Positions 1 through 7,594 of a stretch of DNA of 45,159 nucleotides are shown here, piece after piece. Position 1 is the stretch's first letter, and each line of letters begins with the position of its first letter. The translations under genes and the position numbers were made by a program. The notes below the pieces were generated by a model. That model made no database searches. It was not told the origin of the DNA and saw only the letters and a program-made list of their open reading frames with translations. Source of the stretch: an uncultured Elusimicrobium sp. (lineage in GTDB: Bacteria > Elusimicrobiota > Elusimicrobia > Elusimicrobiales > Elusimicrobiaceae); NCBI GenBank assembly GCA_947305555.1, contig CAMZDW010000006.1:1-45159 (forward strand). The letters are read 5' to 3'.

Positions 1-2
1 AA

Positions 3-491
3 GCAGTGGAACGCTCCCGCATGACGGAAGCTGTTACCTTGCTCGGTAATATTGCTCAGTCTCAACAACGCAAATATATGCAAATCAACCACTACACGGA
101 AAACTTTTCCGCGTTGGACGTTGCTCCGGCAGGTGCTACCGGTGCAGACTATTGTACTAAAGGGACATTAGGTACGGCGAAAAAAGAAGTTGCCACTTCA
201 AATACTTCTTGTGGTAACGGAAATGGATTTATGATAGACATTTCCGGACAAGCTTTGAACAATGGCGTAGCTGTTGCCTATCGTGTGGGACCGAACGTCT
301 TGCAATATGCGTATTCTTTGACTCGTCACTACGGTAATACGGGAACTTTCTGTACGCCTGCTGATGATACAGACTCAATCGCCTTGTGTGCTGACTTCTG
401 TGGTATAGATAGCACCACCTCGGCTGGTTGCTGCAGTGATGGTACGCCGGCTGCTGACAGAGATAAAAGCACTTGTGCAGTACCTTCCTGA
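3..491 (+). CDS. Type IV pilin-like protein, 5' truncated by window edge
   Basis: The reading frame is already open at the left edge, so the start and the prepilin signal/hydrophobic helix lie outside the window. The visible part begins AVERSRMTEAVTLLGNIAQSQ, which matches the stretch that follows the N-terminal helix in major type IV pilins and type II pseudopilins (usual pattern KAVEKSRxTEAxTLLxxIAxAQ). The C-terminal half is Gly/Thr/Ser-rich with about ten cysteines, including an adjacent CC, consistent with disulfide-stabilised pilin head loops. It would be exported, processed by prepilin peptidase and assembled into a pilus or pseudopilus. No assembly gene is visible. A strong terminator follows at 526-556. 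The apparent GTG at position 6 is an internal valine codon, not a start. Confidence 0.8.
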   Translation, partial: AVERSRMTEAVTLLGNIAQSQQRKYMQINHYTENFSALDVAPAGATGADYCTKGTLGTAKKEVATSNTSCGNGNGFMIDISGQALNNGVAVAYRVGPNVLQYAYSLTRHYGNTGTFCTPADDTDSIALCADFCGIDSTTSAGCCSDGTPAADRDKSTCAVPS

Positions 492-525
492 TCTAGCTTA
501 GTCTAGCGTTCTTAGTTTGAGAACA

Positions 526-556
526 CCCGGCGGTTTTTAACCGCCGGGATTTTTTA
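526..556 (+). terminator. Intrinsic terminator of the pilin gene
   Basis: A perfect 10-bp stem (526-535 with 539-548, CCCGGCGGTT) with a 3-nt loop is followed by ATTTTTT. It sits 35 bp after the pilin stop. Confidence 0.9.
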
Positions 557-560
557 CTAA

Positions 561-653
561 GTCATTCCAAACTTGATTTGGAATCTTCCACGCCTGGTGT
601 TTACGTAACGTCAACGGCCCACGTGGAAGATGATGAGTCCCGCTCAGCATGAC
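561..653. repeat. REP-like palindromic element
   Basis: The element is bounded by the short inverted termini GTCAT (561-565) and ATGAC (649-653). Inside are two nested hairpins: ATTCCAAA (564-571) with TTTGGAAT (577-584), and CTTCCACG (585-592) with CGTGGAAG (622-629), the second enclosing a TTACGTAA palindrome. The opening GTCATTCC...GGAATC is the form of dispersed extragenic palindromes seen in many bacterial genomes. No protein gene is present here. Confidence 0.55.
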
Positions 654-669
654 ACCTTTATTTAATTAA

Positions 670-709
670 GTCATTCCCAATTTATCCGTGCGGCGAGTGC
701 TCGGGAATC
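670..709. repeat. Second, shorter GTCATTCC palindrome
   Basis: GTCATTCCC (670-678) pairs with GGGAATC (703-709) across a GC-rich loop. It shares its opening bases with the 561-653 element, so the gap between the pilin and the next gene holds two members of one repeat type, apparently diverged or partly deleted. Confidence 0.45.
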
Positions 710-806
710 CTCTTTTTTGTTTTTTGGTCAAATATAACCTAAAAAAATGATAATGCGTGGAGCTGCCAACCGTTATAATAAATATAAAAAGGAGAAAATT
801 ATTTTT

Positions 807-1313
807 ATGCAACGGGTACCATTTTTATTTAACGCAGAAAAAAATTTGAGCATTTTATCTACAGCTTCTTTTCTAACTACGCATTATAAAGGCAAAACAA
901 ACGTAATGGTTACCGCATGGGGAAGTATTGGGTATATGTGGAAGTTGCCGGTTCTGGTTGCGATGGTGCGTAAAAGCCGTTACACTTATAGTTTAATGAC
1001 TAAGTCGCACGAGTTTACTGCTTCAGTGCCATATGCCGATTTTAGCCGGGAAATTGAAATTTGCGGACAGCAATCCGGCTCTAAAATAGATAAAATTGCG
1101 GCCTGTCATTTTACGCTACGACCGGGTGAAAAAATCGCTACGCCGGTGTTGGATATCCCCGGGATGCATTTTGAGTGTAAAGTGATTTATAACCGATTGA
1201 TGAGTGCGGAACGGTTGGATTCGACCATTAATGAGTTGTGGTACGACCGAGTTCATGGAGATTATCACGCGTTTTTTATTGCGCAAGTGGTGGACAGTTA
1301 TTTATTGCCTTAA
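807..1313 (+). CDS. Flavin reductase-like (FMN-binding split barrel) protein
   Basis: 168 residues from the ATG at 807, chosen because AAAAGGAG lies at 787-794; an in-frame ATG at 747 has no ribosome site. The sequence has the flavin reductase-like arrangement: an N-terminal strand with a small-residue segment (TNVMVTAWGS), then LPVLVAMVRKSRYTYSL, the usual segment for flavin phosphate contact, then a region in which such proteins avoid collisions with substrate (FTASVP). Members bind FMN and either reduce flavin with NAD(P)H or act as small flavoproteins in anaerobes. Substrate is not predictable. A second, distant relative lies at 33483-34034. The downstream era gene appears to have its own promoter. 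Confidence 0.75.
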   Translation: MQRVPFLFNAEKNLSILSTASFLTTHYKGKTNVMVTAWGSIGYMWKLPVLVAMVRKSRYTYSLMTKSHEFTASVPYADFSREIEICGQQSGSKIDKIAACHFTLRPGEKIATPVLDIPGMHFECKVIYNRLMSAERLDSTINELWYDRVHGDYHAFFIAQVVDSYLLP

Positions 1314-1341
1314 TTTGTGATCGTTTGCTTCAAAAATTAAG

Positions 1342-1353
1342 TACAATAAATAC
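1342..1353 (+). promoter_or_regulatory. -10 box of era, leaderless arrangement
   Basis: TACAAT (1342-1347) ends 6 nt before the era ATG at 1354. No Shine-Dalgarno is present in the preceding 25 bp. A start about 7 nt after the -10 box would fall on the ATG itself. No clear -35 box is seen. Confidence 0.45.
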
Positions 1354-2268
1354 ATGGACGAACAAAACTTCAAAAGCGGATTTGCTGTACTGGCCGGGCT
1401 CCCAAATGCAGGGAAATCTACCCTGCTGAACCGGCTTGCCGGGGGGCTTCTGTCTGCGGTGACTCCCAAGCCGCAAACAACGCGCCAAAATATTTTGGCT
1501 ATTTGCGAAGGTGAGAATTTTCAAATCGTGTTTGTAGATACGCCCGGTTTCTTAAAGGCGCAATACAAATTGCAGCAGACGATGGCCGCTTGTGTAGACC
1601 GCGCGGTAGATGAAGATGCGGATGTCGTGCTGTTTTTGGTGGATGCCACAGCCGATTATGCAGCCAACGCGGCTTTGGTAGAAAAATTAAAAACGGTATA
1701 TTGCCCCATTTTCCTCGTGATAAATAAGACCGATTTGGTAAAAGATGTGGAAACGCTGGAAGCATTAGAAGCGCGTGTCAAAACAGATTTGAAAATTGCA
1801 AAAACTTTCCGCATCAGTGCTTCTAAGGGTGTGGGAACGGAAAAATTAAAACAAGCGGTAGCAGAAATTTTACCGCCCAGTCCACCGTATTTCCCGTCCG
1901 GGCAATGGACGGACCGTTGGGAACGATTTTATGCGGCAGAATTTATCCGCGAACAAATTTTTCTGTTATATCAAAAGGAAATTCCGTATAGCACATACGT
2001 GGAAATTGAAAAATTTACGGAAAATTTAGGTCCGAAAAATTTTGTACGCGCCAATATTCATGTGGAACGCGAAAGCCAAAAGCCGATTCTTATCGGTAAA
2101 AAGGGCGCGGCGATTGCCGAACTTCGCAAACGTGCCCAAAAACGGGTGGAAGAATTTTTAGGCCGTCCGTGCCGGGTGGAACTGAATGTTGTAGTATCCC
2201 CTGATTGGCGCAACAATTCGCAACTTTTGGAAAAATTCGGCTATATCGTACGCGACGAACAACCCTAA
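1354..2268 (+). CDS. era: GTPase Era
   Basis: 304 residues, normal length for Era. N-terminal GTPase domain: G1 GLPNAGKST (residues 15-23), switch region with PQTTRQN, G3 DTPG, G4 NKTD, G5 SASKG. The C-terminal KH domain carries ILIGKKGAAIAELRKRAQ, the RNA-binding helix-turn-helix that recognises the 3' end of 16S rRNA. Era binds the 30S subunit and acts in its late assembly, in the cytoplasm and at the membrane. The gene stands alone after the flavin reductase-like gene and is convergent with serC, with 5 bp between the two stop codons. The start has no ribosome site, see the -10 box at 1342. Confidence 0.97.
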   Translation: MDEQNFKSGFAVLAGLPNAGKSTLLNRLAGGLLSAVTPKPQTTRQNILAICEGENFQIVFVDTPGFLKAQYKLQQTMAACVDRAVDEDADVVLFLVDATADYAANAALVEKLKTVYCPIFLVINKTDLVKDVETLEALEARVKTDLKIAKTFRISASKGVGTEKLKQAVAEILPPSPPYFPSGQWTDRWERFYAAEFIREQIFLLYQKEIPYSTYVEIEKFTENLGPKNFVRANIHVERESQKPILIGKKGAAIAELRKRAQKRVEEFLGRPCRVELNVVVSPDWRNNSQLLEKFGYIVRDEQP

Positions 2269-2273
2269 TGAAT

Positions 2274-3434
2274 TTACCGCGAATTACGCAACTGCCGCAC
2301 GATTTCATCTACTGCGGCAGTTAGTTTTTTATATTCTTCTATTCCATTTATATCAATGAACGGGAAACACGCAATGCGCAAGGTGTTTTCCGGCGCTGTG
2401 GAAAAGCGTTTAAGGCCGTCTTGTAAATTGGTTTTTCCGGTGGCGGCTAAAGCGTCGTTAATGGCTGCGTCTGTTAAACGAGGATCCGTCAGTTTAAAGG
2501 TAGGCGTTATATAAGAACGAAATTTTTCATCCGGTACCCAGGGAGTAATATAATCGGTTTGTGCTGCCCAATCAAATAAATAGTTCGCGTGTTTGCGGCA
2601 CAGTGCATCCATGGCCGGCAAGCCGCCGTTTTCGTTCATCCATTTACAGGCTTGATAAAATACCCAAATAGCGGTTGTATCCGGTGTGTTGACTGTCTGA
2701 AAAATACGCGCTTTTTCTACTGCGTGGGCTACGTCCAGTGAATAAGGGACTGAACGGTATTTTTGTACTTCGTCTAACCGTCTTATTGCACGAGGACTGA
2801 GTACCATCGCACAGGTGCCTCCGGGAGCGCCAAAGCATTTTTGTAAGGCAAATAGTAAAATATCAAATTTATTTTTAGGCAGATCTCGTCCACCCGCACA
2901 GGAAGTGGCATCCCAGGCAATCAAGGTATCCGGGCCGCGTTGTTGCCAGGCTTCTTCTAAATACTCATCCGGAATTTGTACCCCGGAGGAAGTTTCATTA
3001 GGCGTCAGAATAACTAGGCTGGCCTTGTAATCCGGTTTTTCACTCGGGAAAAATTCATTAGGTTTTGCAAAACGGACGTTATTTGAAACGGTTTTTCCCA
3101 TTCGGGCGGCCAACGTTTGACCCCACCGTTGGGAGAACGCTCCGAAGGCTAACCCGGAAAGTGATGTGGTGGTAAAATTCCACAGTACGGCATCCATCGC
3201 GGGGGTTGCTCCTCCCGGGAAAAAAATCACCGTGTAGTCTTGCGGAAATGAAAACAATTTTTTGCATGCTAGGGTAGCTTCTTTAAAAAGCCCTTCCGTG
3301 GTGACATCCCAGGCACGATGGCTACGTTCACACCAGGTTTGATAGAGGGGTGTTTGACGCAATTGCGGATGCCCTTGACCGGGTCCGCAAGCAAACGTAC
3401 TGGAGGGGAGTTCCTCCGGATTGAGATAAATCAT
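2274..3434 (-). CDS. serC: Phosphoserine aminotransferase
   Basis: 386 residues, class V aminotransferase fold. It opens with a CGPGQGHPQL segment, has SHR (38-40), PGGAT (73-77), NETSSGVQIP (146-155), the AWDATSCAGG segment that holds the PLP-binding Asp, and the Schiff-base lysine in LQKCFGAPGG (K199). The pattern is closer to the archaeal/actinobacterial SerC branch than to E. coli SerC. The enzyme converts 3-phosphohydroxypyruvate and glutamate to phosphoserine in serine synthesis; some relatives act on other substrates. It starts at the ATG at 3434, 7 nt after a TGCTAAAAT box, and is divergent from the NifU-like gene. Its last codons contain the era terminator on the other strand. Confidence 0.85.
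   Translation of the reverse strand: MIYLNPEELPSSTFACGPGQGHPQLRQTPLYQTWCERSHRAWDVTTEGLFKEATLACKKLFSFPQDYTVIFFPGGATPAMDAVLWNFTTTSLSGLAFGAFSQRWGQTLAARMGKTVSNNVRFAKPNEFFPSEKPDYKASLVILTPNETSSGVQIPDEYLEEAWQQRGPDTLIAWDATSCAGGRDLPKNKFDILLFALQKCFGAPGGTCAMVLSPRAIRRLDEVQKYRSVPYSLDVAHAVEKARIFQTVNTPDTTAIWVFYQACKWMNENGGLPAMDALCRKHANYLFDWAAQTDYITPWVPDEKFRSYITPTFKLTDPRLTDAAINDALAATGKTNLQDGLKRFSTAPENTLRIACFPFIDINGIEEYKKLTAAVDEIVRQLRNSR
2290..2328 (+). terminator. era terminator inside the 3' end of serC
   Basis: A perfect 10-bp stem AACTGCCGCA (2290-2299) with TGCGGCAGTT (2313-2322), 13-nt loop, then AGTTTTTT. It lies 22 bp past the era stop, within the last codons of the convergent serC. Confidence 0.8.
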
Positions 3435-3441
3435 AGTATTT

Positions 3442-3450
3442 ATTTTAGCA
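3442..3450 (-). promoter_or_regulatory. Extended -10 of serC
   Basis: On the minus strand TGC plus TAAAAT ends 7 nt before the serC ATG. There is no Shine-Dalgarno, so the transcript is probably leaderless. Confidence 0.5.
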
Positions 3451-3485
3451 AAAACGAGTTCTTGTGAGCGACTGTTGTTAAATTT

Positions 3486-3494
3486 TGCTAAAAT
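3486..3494 (+). promoter_or_regulatory. Extended -10 of the NifU-like/GGGtGRT operon
   Basis: TGC followed by TAAAAT (3489-3494), about 36 bp before the ATG. The leader holds a good AGGAGA ribosome site. It sits back to back with the serC promoter. Confidence 0.5.
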
Positions 3495-3530
3495 ATATAA
3501 GAAGATTTATTTTTTGTATTAGGAGAATTC

Positions 3531-4232
3531 ATGAGCTGCGAAAAATGTACCCCTGAAGTACAAGCTATGTGCTGTGTCTGCAAAGGCGCCAAGCACGAAC
3601 CGGCCCCGATTCCCGAAGAAGGAAAATGGGTCAAAGCCAAACAAATTACCGATATTAGCGGTTTAACACACGGTGTAGGTTGGTGTGCCCCTCAACAAGG
3701 TGCTTGCAAACTAACACTCAACGTAAAAAAAGGTGTAATTAAAGAAGCCTTAGTAGAAACTTTGGGCTGCTCCGGCATGACGCACTCGGCTGCTATGGCC
3801 GCTGAAATCTTGCCCGGAAAAACGATTTTGGAAGCGTTAAATTCCGACCTCGTCTGCGATGCGATTAACACCGCCATGCGCGAACTTTTCTTGCAAATTG
3901 TATACGGCCGCACGCAAAGTGCTTTTTCTGATGACGGTTTACCGATCGGTGCCGGCATGGAAGACCTTGGAAAAGGACACCGCAGTCAAATCGGCACCAT
4001 GTACGGTACCGAAGCCAAAGGTGCGCGCTATTTGGAAATGGCCGAAGGCTATGTGCTCAAAATCGGTTTAGATAAAAACAACGAAATCATTGGTTACCAA
4101 TTTGTCAACTTGGGTAAAATGATGGATGCCATCAAGAAAGGCGAAGACCCGAAAACCGCGTTTGAAAAGAACGTCAACAAATACGGTCGCTTTGACGAAG
4201 CTGTTAAAGTAATTGACCCGCGCAAAGAGTAA
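3531..4232 (+). CDS. NifU-like iron-sulfur cluster scaffold protein
   Basis: 233 residues, start set by AGGAGA 5 nt upstream. The central part looks like the NifU/IscU scaffold fold: CAPQQGACKLTLNVKKGVI (C52, C59), then TLGCSGMTHSAA (C80), corresponding to the GCGxAxAS segment of NifU, and C109 further on. The N-terminus adds a Cys-rich knot (C3, C6, C14, C15, C17) that could bind a further metal or cluster. Scaffolds of this kind build or carry Fe-S clusters in the cytoplasm. It is followed after 18 bp by the GGGtGRT gene with its own AAGGAG, so the pair is one operon. No cysteine desulfurase is in the window. The role of this variant is unknown. Confidence 0.8.
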   Translation: MSCEKCTPEVQAMCCVCKGAKHEPAPIPEEGKWVKAKQITDISGLTHGVGWCAPQQGACKLTLNVKKGVIKEALVETLGCSGMTHSAAMAAEILPGKTILEALNSDLVCDAINTAMRELFLQIVYGRTQSAFSDDGLPIGAGMEDLGKGHRSQIGTMYGTEAKGARYLEMAEGYVLKIGLDKNNEIIGYQFVNLGKMMDAIKKGEDPKTAFEKNVNKYGRFDEAVKVIDPRKE

Positions 4233-4250
4233 TTCCAAGGAGAGAATTTT

Positions 4251-5246
4251 ATGGTAACGTTTGAAGGATACGAAAGAAGAATTGAAAAAATTAACTCCGT
4301 TTTGAAAGAAAACGGGATTGCCTCTTTGGAAGAAGCCAAAGATATCTGCACCAAAAAAGGCATTGACGTGGAAGCTATTGTAAAAGGCATTCAACCCATC
4401 GCCTTTGAAAACGCCGTCTGGGCCTATACGGTCGGTGCAGCGATTGCGATTAAATCAGGCGTGAAAAGTGCAGCTGAAGCAGCCGAAAAAATCGGTGTAG
4501 GTTTGCAGAGCTTCTGCATTCCCGGCTCTGTAGCGGATCAACGTGCCGTCGGTTTGGGACATGGTAATTTAGGCGCAATGTTACTTCGCGAAGAAACCAA
4601 ATGCTTCTGCTTTTTAGCAGGTCATGAAAGTTTCGCCGCCGCGGAAGGGGCCATCGGTATTGCCCGTACCGCTAACAAGGTGCGCAAAGAACCGTTGCGC
4701 GTTATTTTGAACGGGCTCGGTAAAGATGCGGCGTATATCATCTCCCGCATTAACGGTTTTACTTCCGTAGAAACCGAGTATGATTATAAAACCGGAAACC
4801 TCAAAATTGTAAGCGAAAAAGCTTTCTCCGAAGGGGACCGTGCCAAAGTAAAATGCTACGGCGCTGATGATGTCAACGAAGGCGTTGCGATTATGCGTCA
4901 CGAAGGAGTGGACGTGTCCATCACCGGAAACTCCACCAACCCGACCCGCTTCCAACACCCGGTAGCCGGTACCTATAAAAAGTGGGCGACCGAGAACGGT
5001 AAGAAATATTTCTCCGTTGCGTCCGGTGGCGGTACAGGCCGTACTTTACATCCGGATAATATGGCTGCCGGTCCTGCCTCTTATGGTATGACCGATACCA
5101 TGGGCCGCATGCACAGCGATGCTCAATTTGCCGGTTCTTCTTCCGTGCCTGCCCACGTAGAAATGATGGGGCTGATCGGCATGGGGAACAACCCAATGGT
5201 AGGCGCAACAGTAGCCGTTGCCGTAGCTGTAGCCGAAGCCAAATAA
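4251..5246 (+). CDS. GGGtGRT family protein, function unknown
   Basis: 331 residues, start set by AAGGAGAG. The signature GGGTGRT lies at residues 259-265 and is followed by a conserved-looking Gly/Met-rich end (DNMAAGPASYGMTDTMGRMHSD, GLIGMGNNPMVGAT). The family (Pfam GGGtGRT) is named only for this motif and occurs in anaerobic bacteria and archaea, typically beside a NifU-like scaffold as here. The protein is soluble with no signal or membrane segment. Cysteines at SFCIPG, KCFCFLAGH and VKCYG could serve a metal site. The glycine-rich motif may bind a phosphate or nucleotide, but this is inference. A strong terminator follows. Confidence 0.85.
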   Translation: MVTFEGYERRIEKINSVLKENGIASLEEAKDICTKKGIDVEAIVKGIQPIAFENAVWAYTVGAAIAIKSGVKSAAEAAEKIGVGLQSFCIPGSVADQRAVGLGHGNLGAMLLREETKCFCFLAGHESFAAAEGAIGIARTANKVRKEPLRVILNGLGKDAAYIISRINGFTSVETEYDYKTGNLKIVSEKAFSEGDRAKVKCYGADDVNEGVAIMRHEGVDVSITGNSTNPTRFQHPVAGTYKKWATENGKKYFSVASGGGTGRTLHPDNMAAGPASYGMTDTMGRMHSDAQFAGSSSVPAHVEMMGLIGMGNNPMVGATVAVAVAVAEAK

Positions 5247-5264
5247 AATAGGTTAACCTAATTT

Positions 5265-5306
5265 AAATAACCATCCTCTCGTGAAAAAGAGGATGGTTAT
5301 TTGTTT
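5265..5306 (+). terminator. Terminator of the NifU-like/GGGtGRT operon
   Basis: A perfect 15-bp stem, 5265-5279 with 5288-5302 (core CCATCCTCT/AGAGGATGG), with an 8-nt loop and a following TTGTTTT. Confidence 0.9.
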
Positions 5307-5344
5307 TAGAAGTTGGCTTGAATTTTTCGCTAGGCAGTTTTGAG

Positions 5345-5369
5345 GGCCTACGCCTATACTAGGCCTTTT
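5345..5369 (+). terminator. Small hairpin with T-run, possible second terminator
   Basis: GGCCTA (5345-5350) pairs with TAGGCC (5360-5365) and TTTT follows. It lies upstream of the TACAAT box (5399-5404) that probably starts the next gene, so it would act as a backup terminator for the preceding operon. Confidence 0.4.
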
Positions 5370-5445
5370 GCCCTATGGACTGATTTGATAGTTTTAATTA
5401 CAATATAACAAAAGGGTATTTCAACTGGAGAGACATACTTAGGTC

Positions 5446-6195
5446 ATGAATCTATATCTTAAAATAGGGGCAGTTGTAAGCATGGGGATAGTTACGTGTG
5501 CATCTTTTCTTCCTGCACAAAATCTATCTTCCGTTGCTCGTGTGGGTAAGGCTGTTCAAACCGCCAATCGCGCTACGTTAGCTGGAAGCCGTTCTTTTGA
5601 AAGTGCATTGCGGCGGGGCGGACGTACTTATATTGGAACTTCCGTCGTTTTGGGTAGGGAAGCACGGACTCCGTTAGGAGCTTCTTCCATTGGAAATGTA
5701 GCCCAGCATAGATGTTTGGAGATTCAACGGCAAACGGGTTTTTTAGGGAATAAAATTAGTCGGTTGATTGCACAACAAATTATGCAAATTCCGTTTCCGG
5801 ATGTTTTCCCCGGATTTGTGATGTCATTTCCAACTCGCTGGAAAGCATTTGTTGCGGAAACAAAAACATCCAAAGGACGTATAGGGGTAATATTGGAAGC
5901 AGCTTTTGGTGAAGGAGAAATAGCGGAAGGAACGTTTGTAAGAAGTTTTGAGGAGTTGCGTCATTTGGCTTTAACTCCGGTAGAAAATCCTGTTACGTGT
6001 GAGCAAGCTGTAAAAGATGCTTTTAAACAGGCAGAACAAGTTAAAGACGGTTTTTTTGTAGTGCGTATTAAGGGAAATGATCACCGCCCAAAGGATACGC
6101 TTGTATTGGATATAGAGAACCCTTCGGAAGGCAAAGCGTTTCGTTGGATTTCATTTAATCAAAGTAAAGCAATTGCTTGGGAAGAAGATAAGTAA
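5446..6195 (+). CDS. Exported protein of unknown function, paralogue of the next gene
   Basis: 249 residues with an N-terminal signal peptide (hydrophobic run to about residue 24, ending FLPAQ). A GGAGAG lies 13 nt before the ATG and a TACAAT box at 5399-5404. I do not recognise a named domain. The C-terminal 60 residues align with those of the 6283-7536 protein: TPVENPVTCEQAVKDAF, DGFFVVRIKGN, WISFNQSKA against RPVENGVSAQEALKQAL, YGFLVVAVEGN, WIAFNLSKG. The mature part starts with a basic, Arg-rich segment. The two genes lie 87 bp apart in the same direction and look like a duplication. The likely location is periplasm or outer surface. Confidence 0.75.
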   Translation: MNLYLKIGAVVSMGIVTCASFLPAQNLSSVARVGKAVQTANRATLAGSRSFESALRRGGRTYIGTSVVLGREARTPLGASSIGNVAQHRCLEIQRQTGFLGNKISRLIAQQIMQIPFPDVFPGFVMSFPTRWKAFVAETKTSKGRIGVILEAAFGEGEIAEGTFVRSFEELRHLALTPVENPVTCEQAVKDAFKQAEQVKDGFFVVRIKGNDHRPKDTLVLDIENPSEGKAFRWISFNQSKAIAWEEDK

Positions 6196-6282
6196 AGCAT
6201 TGCTCAATGCGTTTTCAGTTTCATAAAAGGCGGGTTGTTGCATTGGTGCTATAAAATACTATCTAGAGGAAAATATAATTTT

Positions 6283-7536
6283 ATGAACAGAATTGTTTCT
6301 TTAATTGTTATAATAGAGATGATTTTTGGGGCCTCTACGGTTGCGTTTTGTCAAAAAGTGCCTTTACTTGGAATTCAAACTATGAGAAGAAACGTAAATG
6401 CGGTTAAGAATACAGCTTTTGGCCTGCGTGCTTTACAAGCAAGGGTTTCGCCAGCTTCGCTCGAATTGGAACGCTTGATTTCCCAACAACAAGCTTCCAA
6501 TATGAAGATGATTCCGCTTCCGTATGTAACCTCATTACCTGCGAAAGAAAAAGGTACTTTGGGTATTCAGCTAAGGACCCCGGGTTTTTTTATAACGCCT
6601 TTTTCGCAAAGTTGGTCAGCATATCAGGAAGAGAATCCGTTGGCTGAGAAGCTATGGAGCAACTGGTTGGAAAGAGCTTTCGTCCCAAATAAGAAATTTC
6701 GGGGCTATTTTGTGGCTTCTTTACAGCGGATAGAAGAAATTGCGAATCGTCCGGTGGAAAATGGAGTTTCCGCACAAGAAGCTTTGAAACAAGCCCTTGG
6801 ACAAGCGAATCAATCTCAGTATGGCTTTTTAGTGGTTGCGGTGGAAGGAAATGCTAAACGGGCAAAAGAAGTAATGGTCATGGATTTGCAGAATAACCAG
6901 TGGATTGCCTTTAATCTGAGTAAAGGCCGAGCTTTGGCCGCTAATTTTGGTCCGCTAGTGCGATTGTTTCATGGACAAAATCTCTATCTATCTACCGTAT
7001 TAGGGCAACAGGGTATTTTAGTACGCCAGATAGAGGGGGAAGAGACTGCAATAGAAGTTTCTTTAAACGGTTTACTTTGGAAAAGATATGACGTAGCGTC
7101 ACCGGAAGGAAAAAATTTACTACAGGCTTGGGAAAACGAATTCTCAGTCAAATGGGATGAATCGGCTAAGCGTGTATTATTTGCGGCGGAGGAAGAGGCC
7201 CCTTATTTTTCTTCGGTTGAAGAAGTGCAGGTGTGGCAGAAAGCCCAGGAACAACAAATTCCCGTACAAGTGCAGGATGCACATCTAAAATTATTTTTCC
7301 CTTCAAAGAACCTGGATCGTGTCTATTACCTAAACAGCCAAAATCAGTTGGTTCCCGTGGCCGGAACGCCCGTTACGAACGATGCTTTCGATGGAGTGGA
7401 TGCTTGGGCGGCTGTTACAGAGGTGATTGCAAGACGGATGGAAGAACCGGAAAGTCAGTTTCTCTATCACCGTTTTTCCGGGAGGCAACCGGATGTGCTG
7501 ATAGAATATTTGCCCGATGAACTAAAGCGAAAATAG
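6283..7536 (+). CDS. Exported protein of unknown function, longer paralogue
   Basis: 417 residues from the ATG at 6283, preceded by AGAGGA; earlier in-frame codons at 6235 lack a ribosome site. Signal peptide with probable cleavage near VAFCQ-K. It shares the PVEN...QA..GF.VV..GN..WI.FN.SK segment (about residues 150-225) with the preceding gene and then continues 190 residues more, acidic and Gln/Glu-rich. No known enzyme motif is seen. The N-terminus (CQKVPLLG...RRNVNAVKN) resembles in style the starts of the 5446 and 11610 proteins, which hints at one secreted family. A bidirectional terminator follows at 7555. Confidence 0.75.
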   Translation: MNRIVSLIVIIEMIFGASTVAFCQKVPLLGIQTMRRNVNAVKNTAFGLRALQARVSPASLELERLISQQQASNMKMIPLPYVTSLPAKEKGTLGIQLRTPGFFITPFSQSWSAYQEENPLAEKLWSNWLERAFVPNKKFRGYFVASLQRIEEIANRPVENGVSAQEALKQALGQANQSQYGFLVVAVEGNAKRAKEVMVMDLQNNQWIAFNLSKGRALAANFGPLVRLFHGQNLYLSTVLGQQGILVRQIEGEETAIEVSLNGLLWKRYDVASPEGKNLLQAWENEFSVKWDESAKRVLFAAEEEAPYFSSVEEVQVWQKAQEQQIPVQVQDAHLKLFFPSKNLDRVYYLNSQNQLVPVAGTPVTNDAFDGVDAWAAVTEVIARRMEEPESQFLYHRFSGRQPDVLIEYLPDELKRK

Positions 7537-7554
7537 CGAATTAAATAAATATTT

Positions 7555-7594
7555 AAAGCGAAGACATTATACATTGCCTTCGCTTTTTATTTTT
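7555..7594. terminator. Bidirectional terminator between convergent genes
   Basis: AAAGCGAAG (7555-7563) pairs with CTTCGCTTT (7578-7586), flanked by T-rich sequence on both strands. It serves the exported protein on the plus strand and the membrane protein on the minus strand. Confidence 0.75.

Noticed and set aside
4068-4394. Long minus-strand frames opposite the NifU-like and GGGtGRT genes
   Set aside because: Mirror frames of strongly coding genes, low-complexity Phe/Asn-rich translations, no ribosome site.
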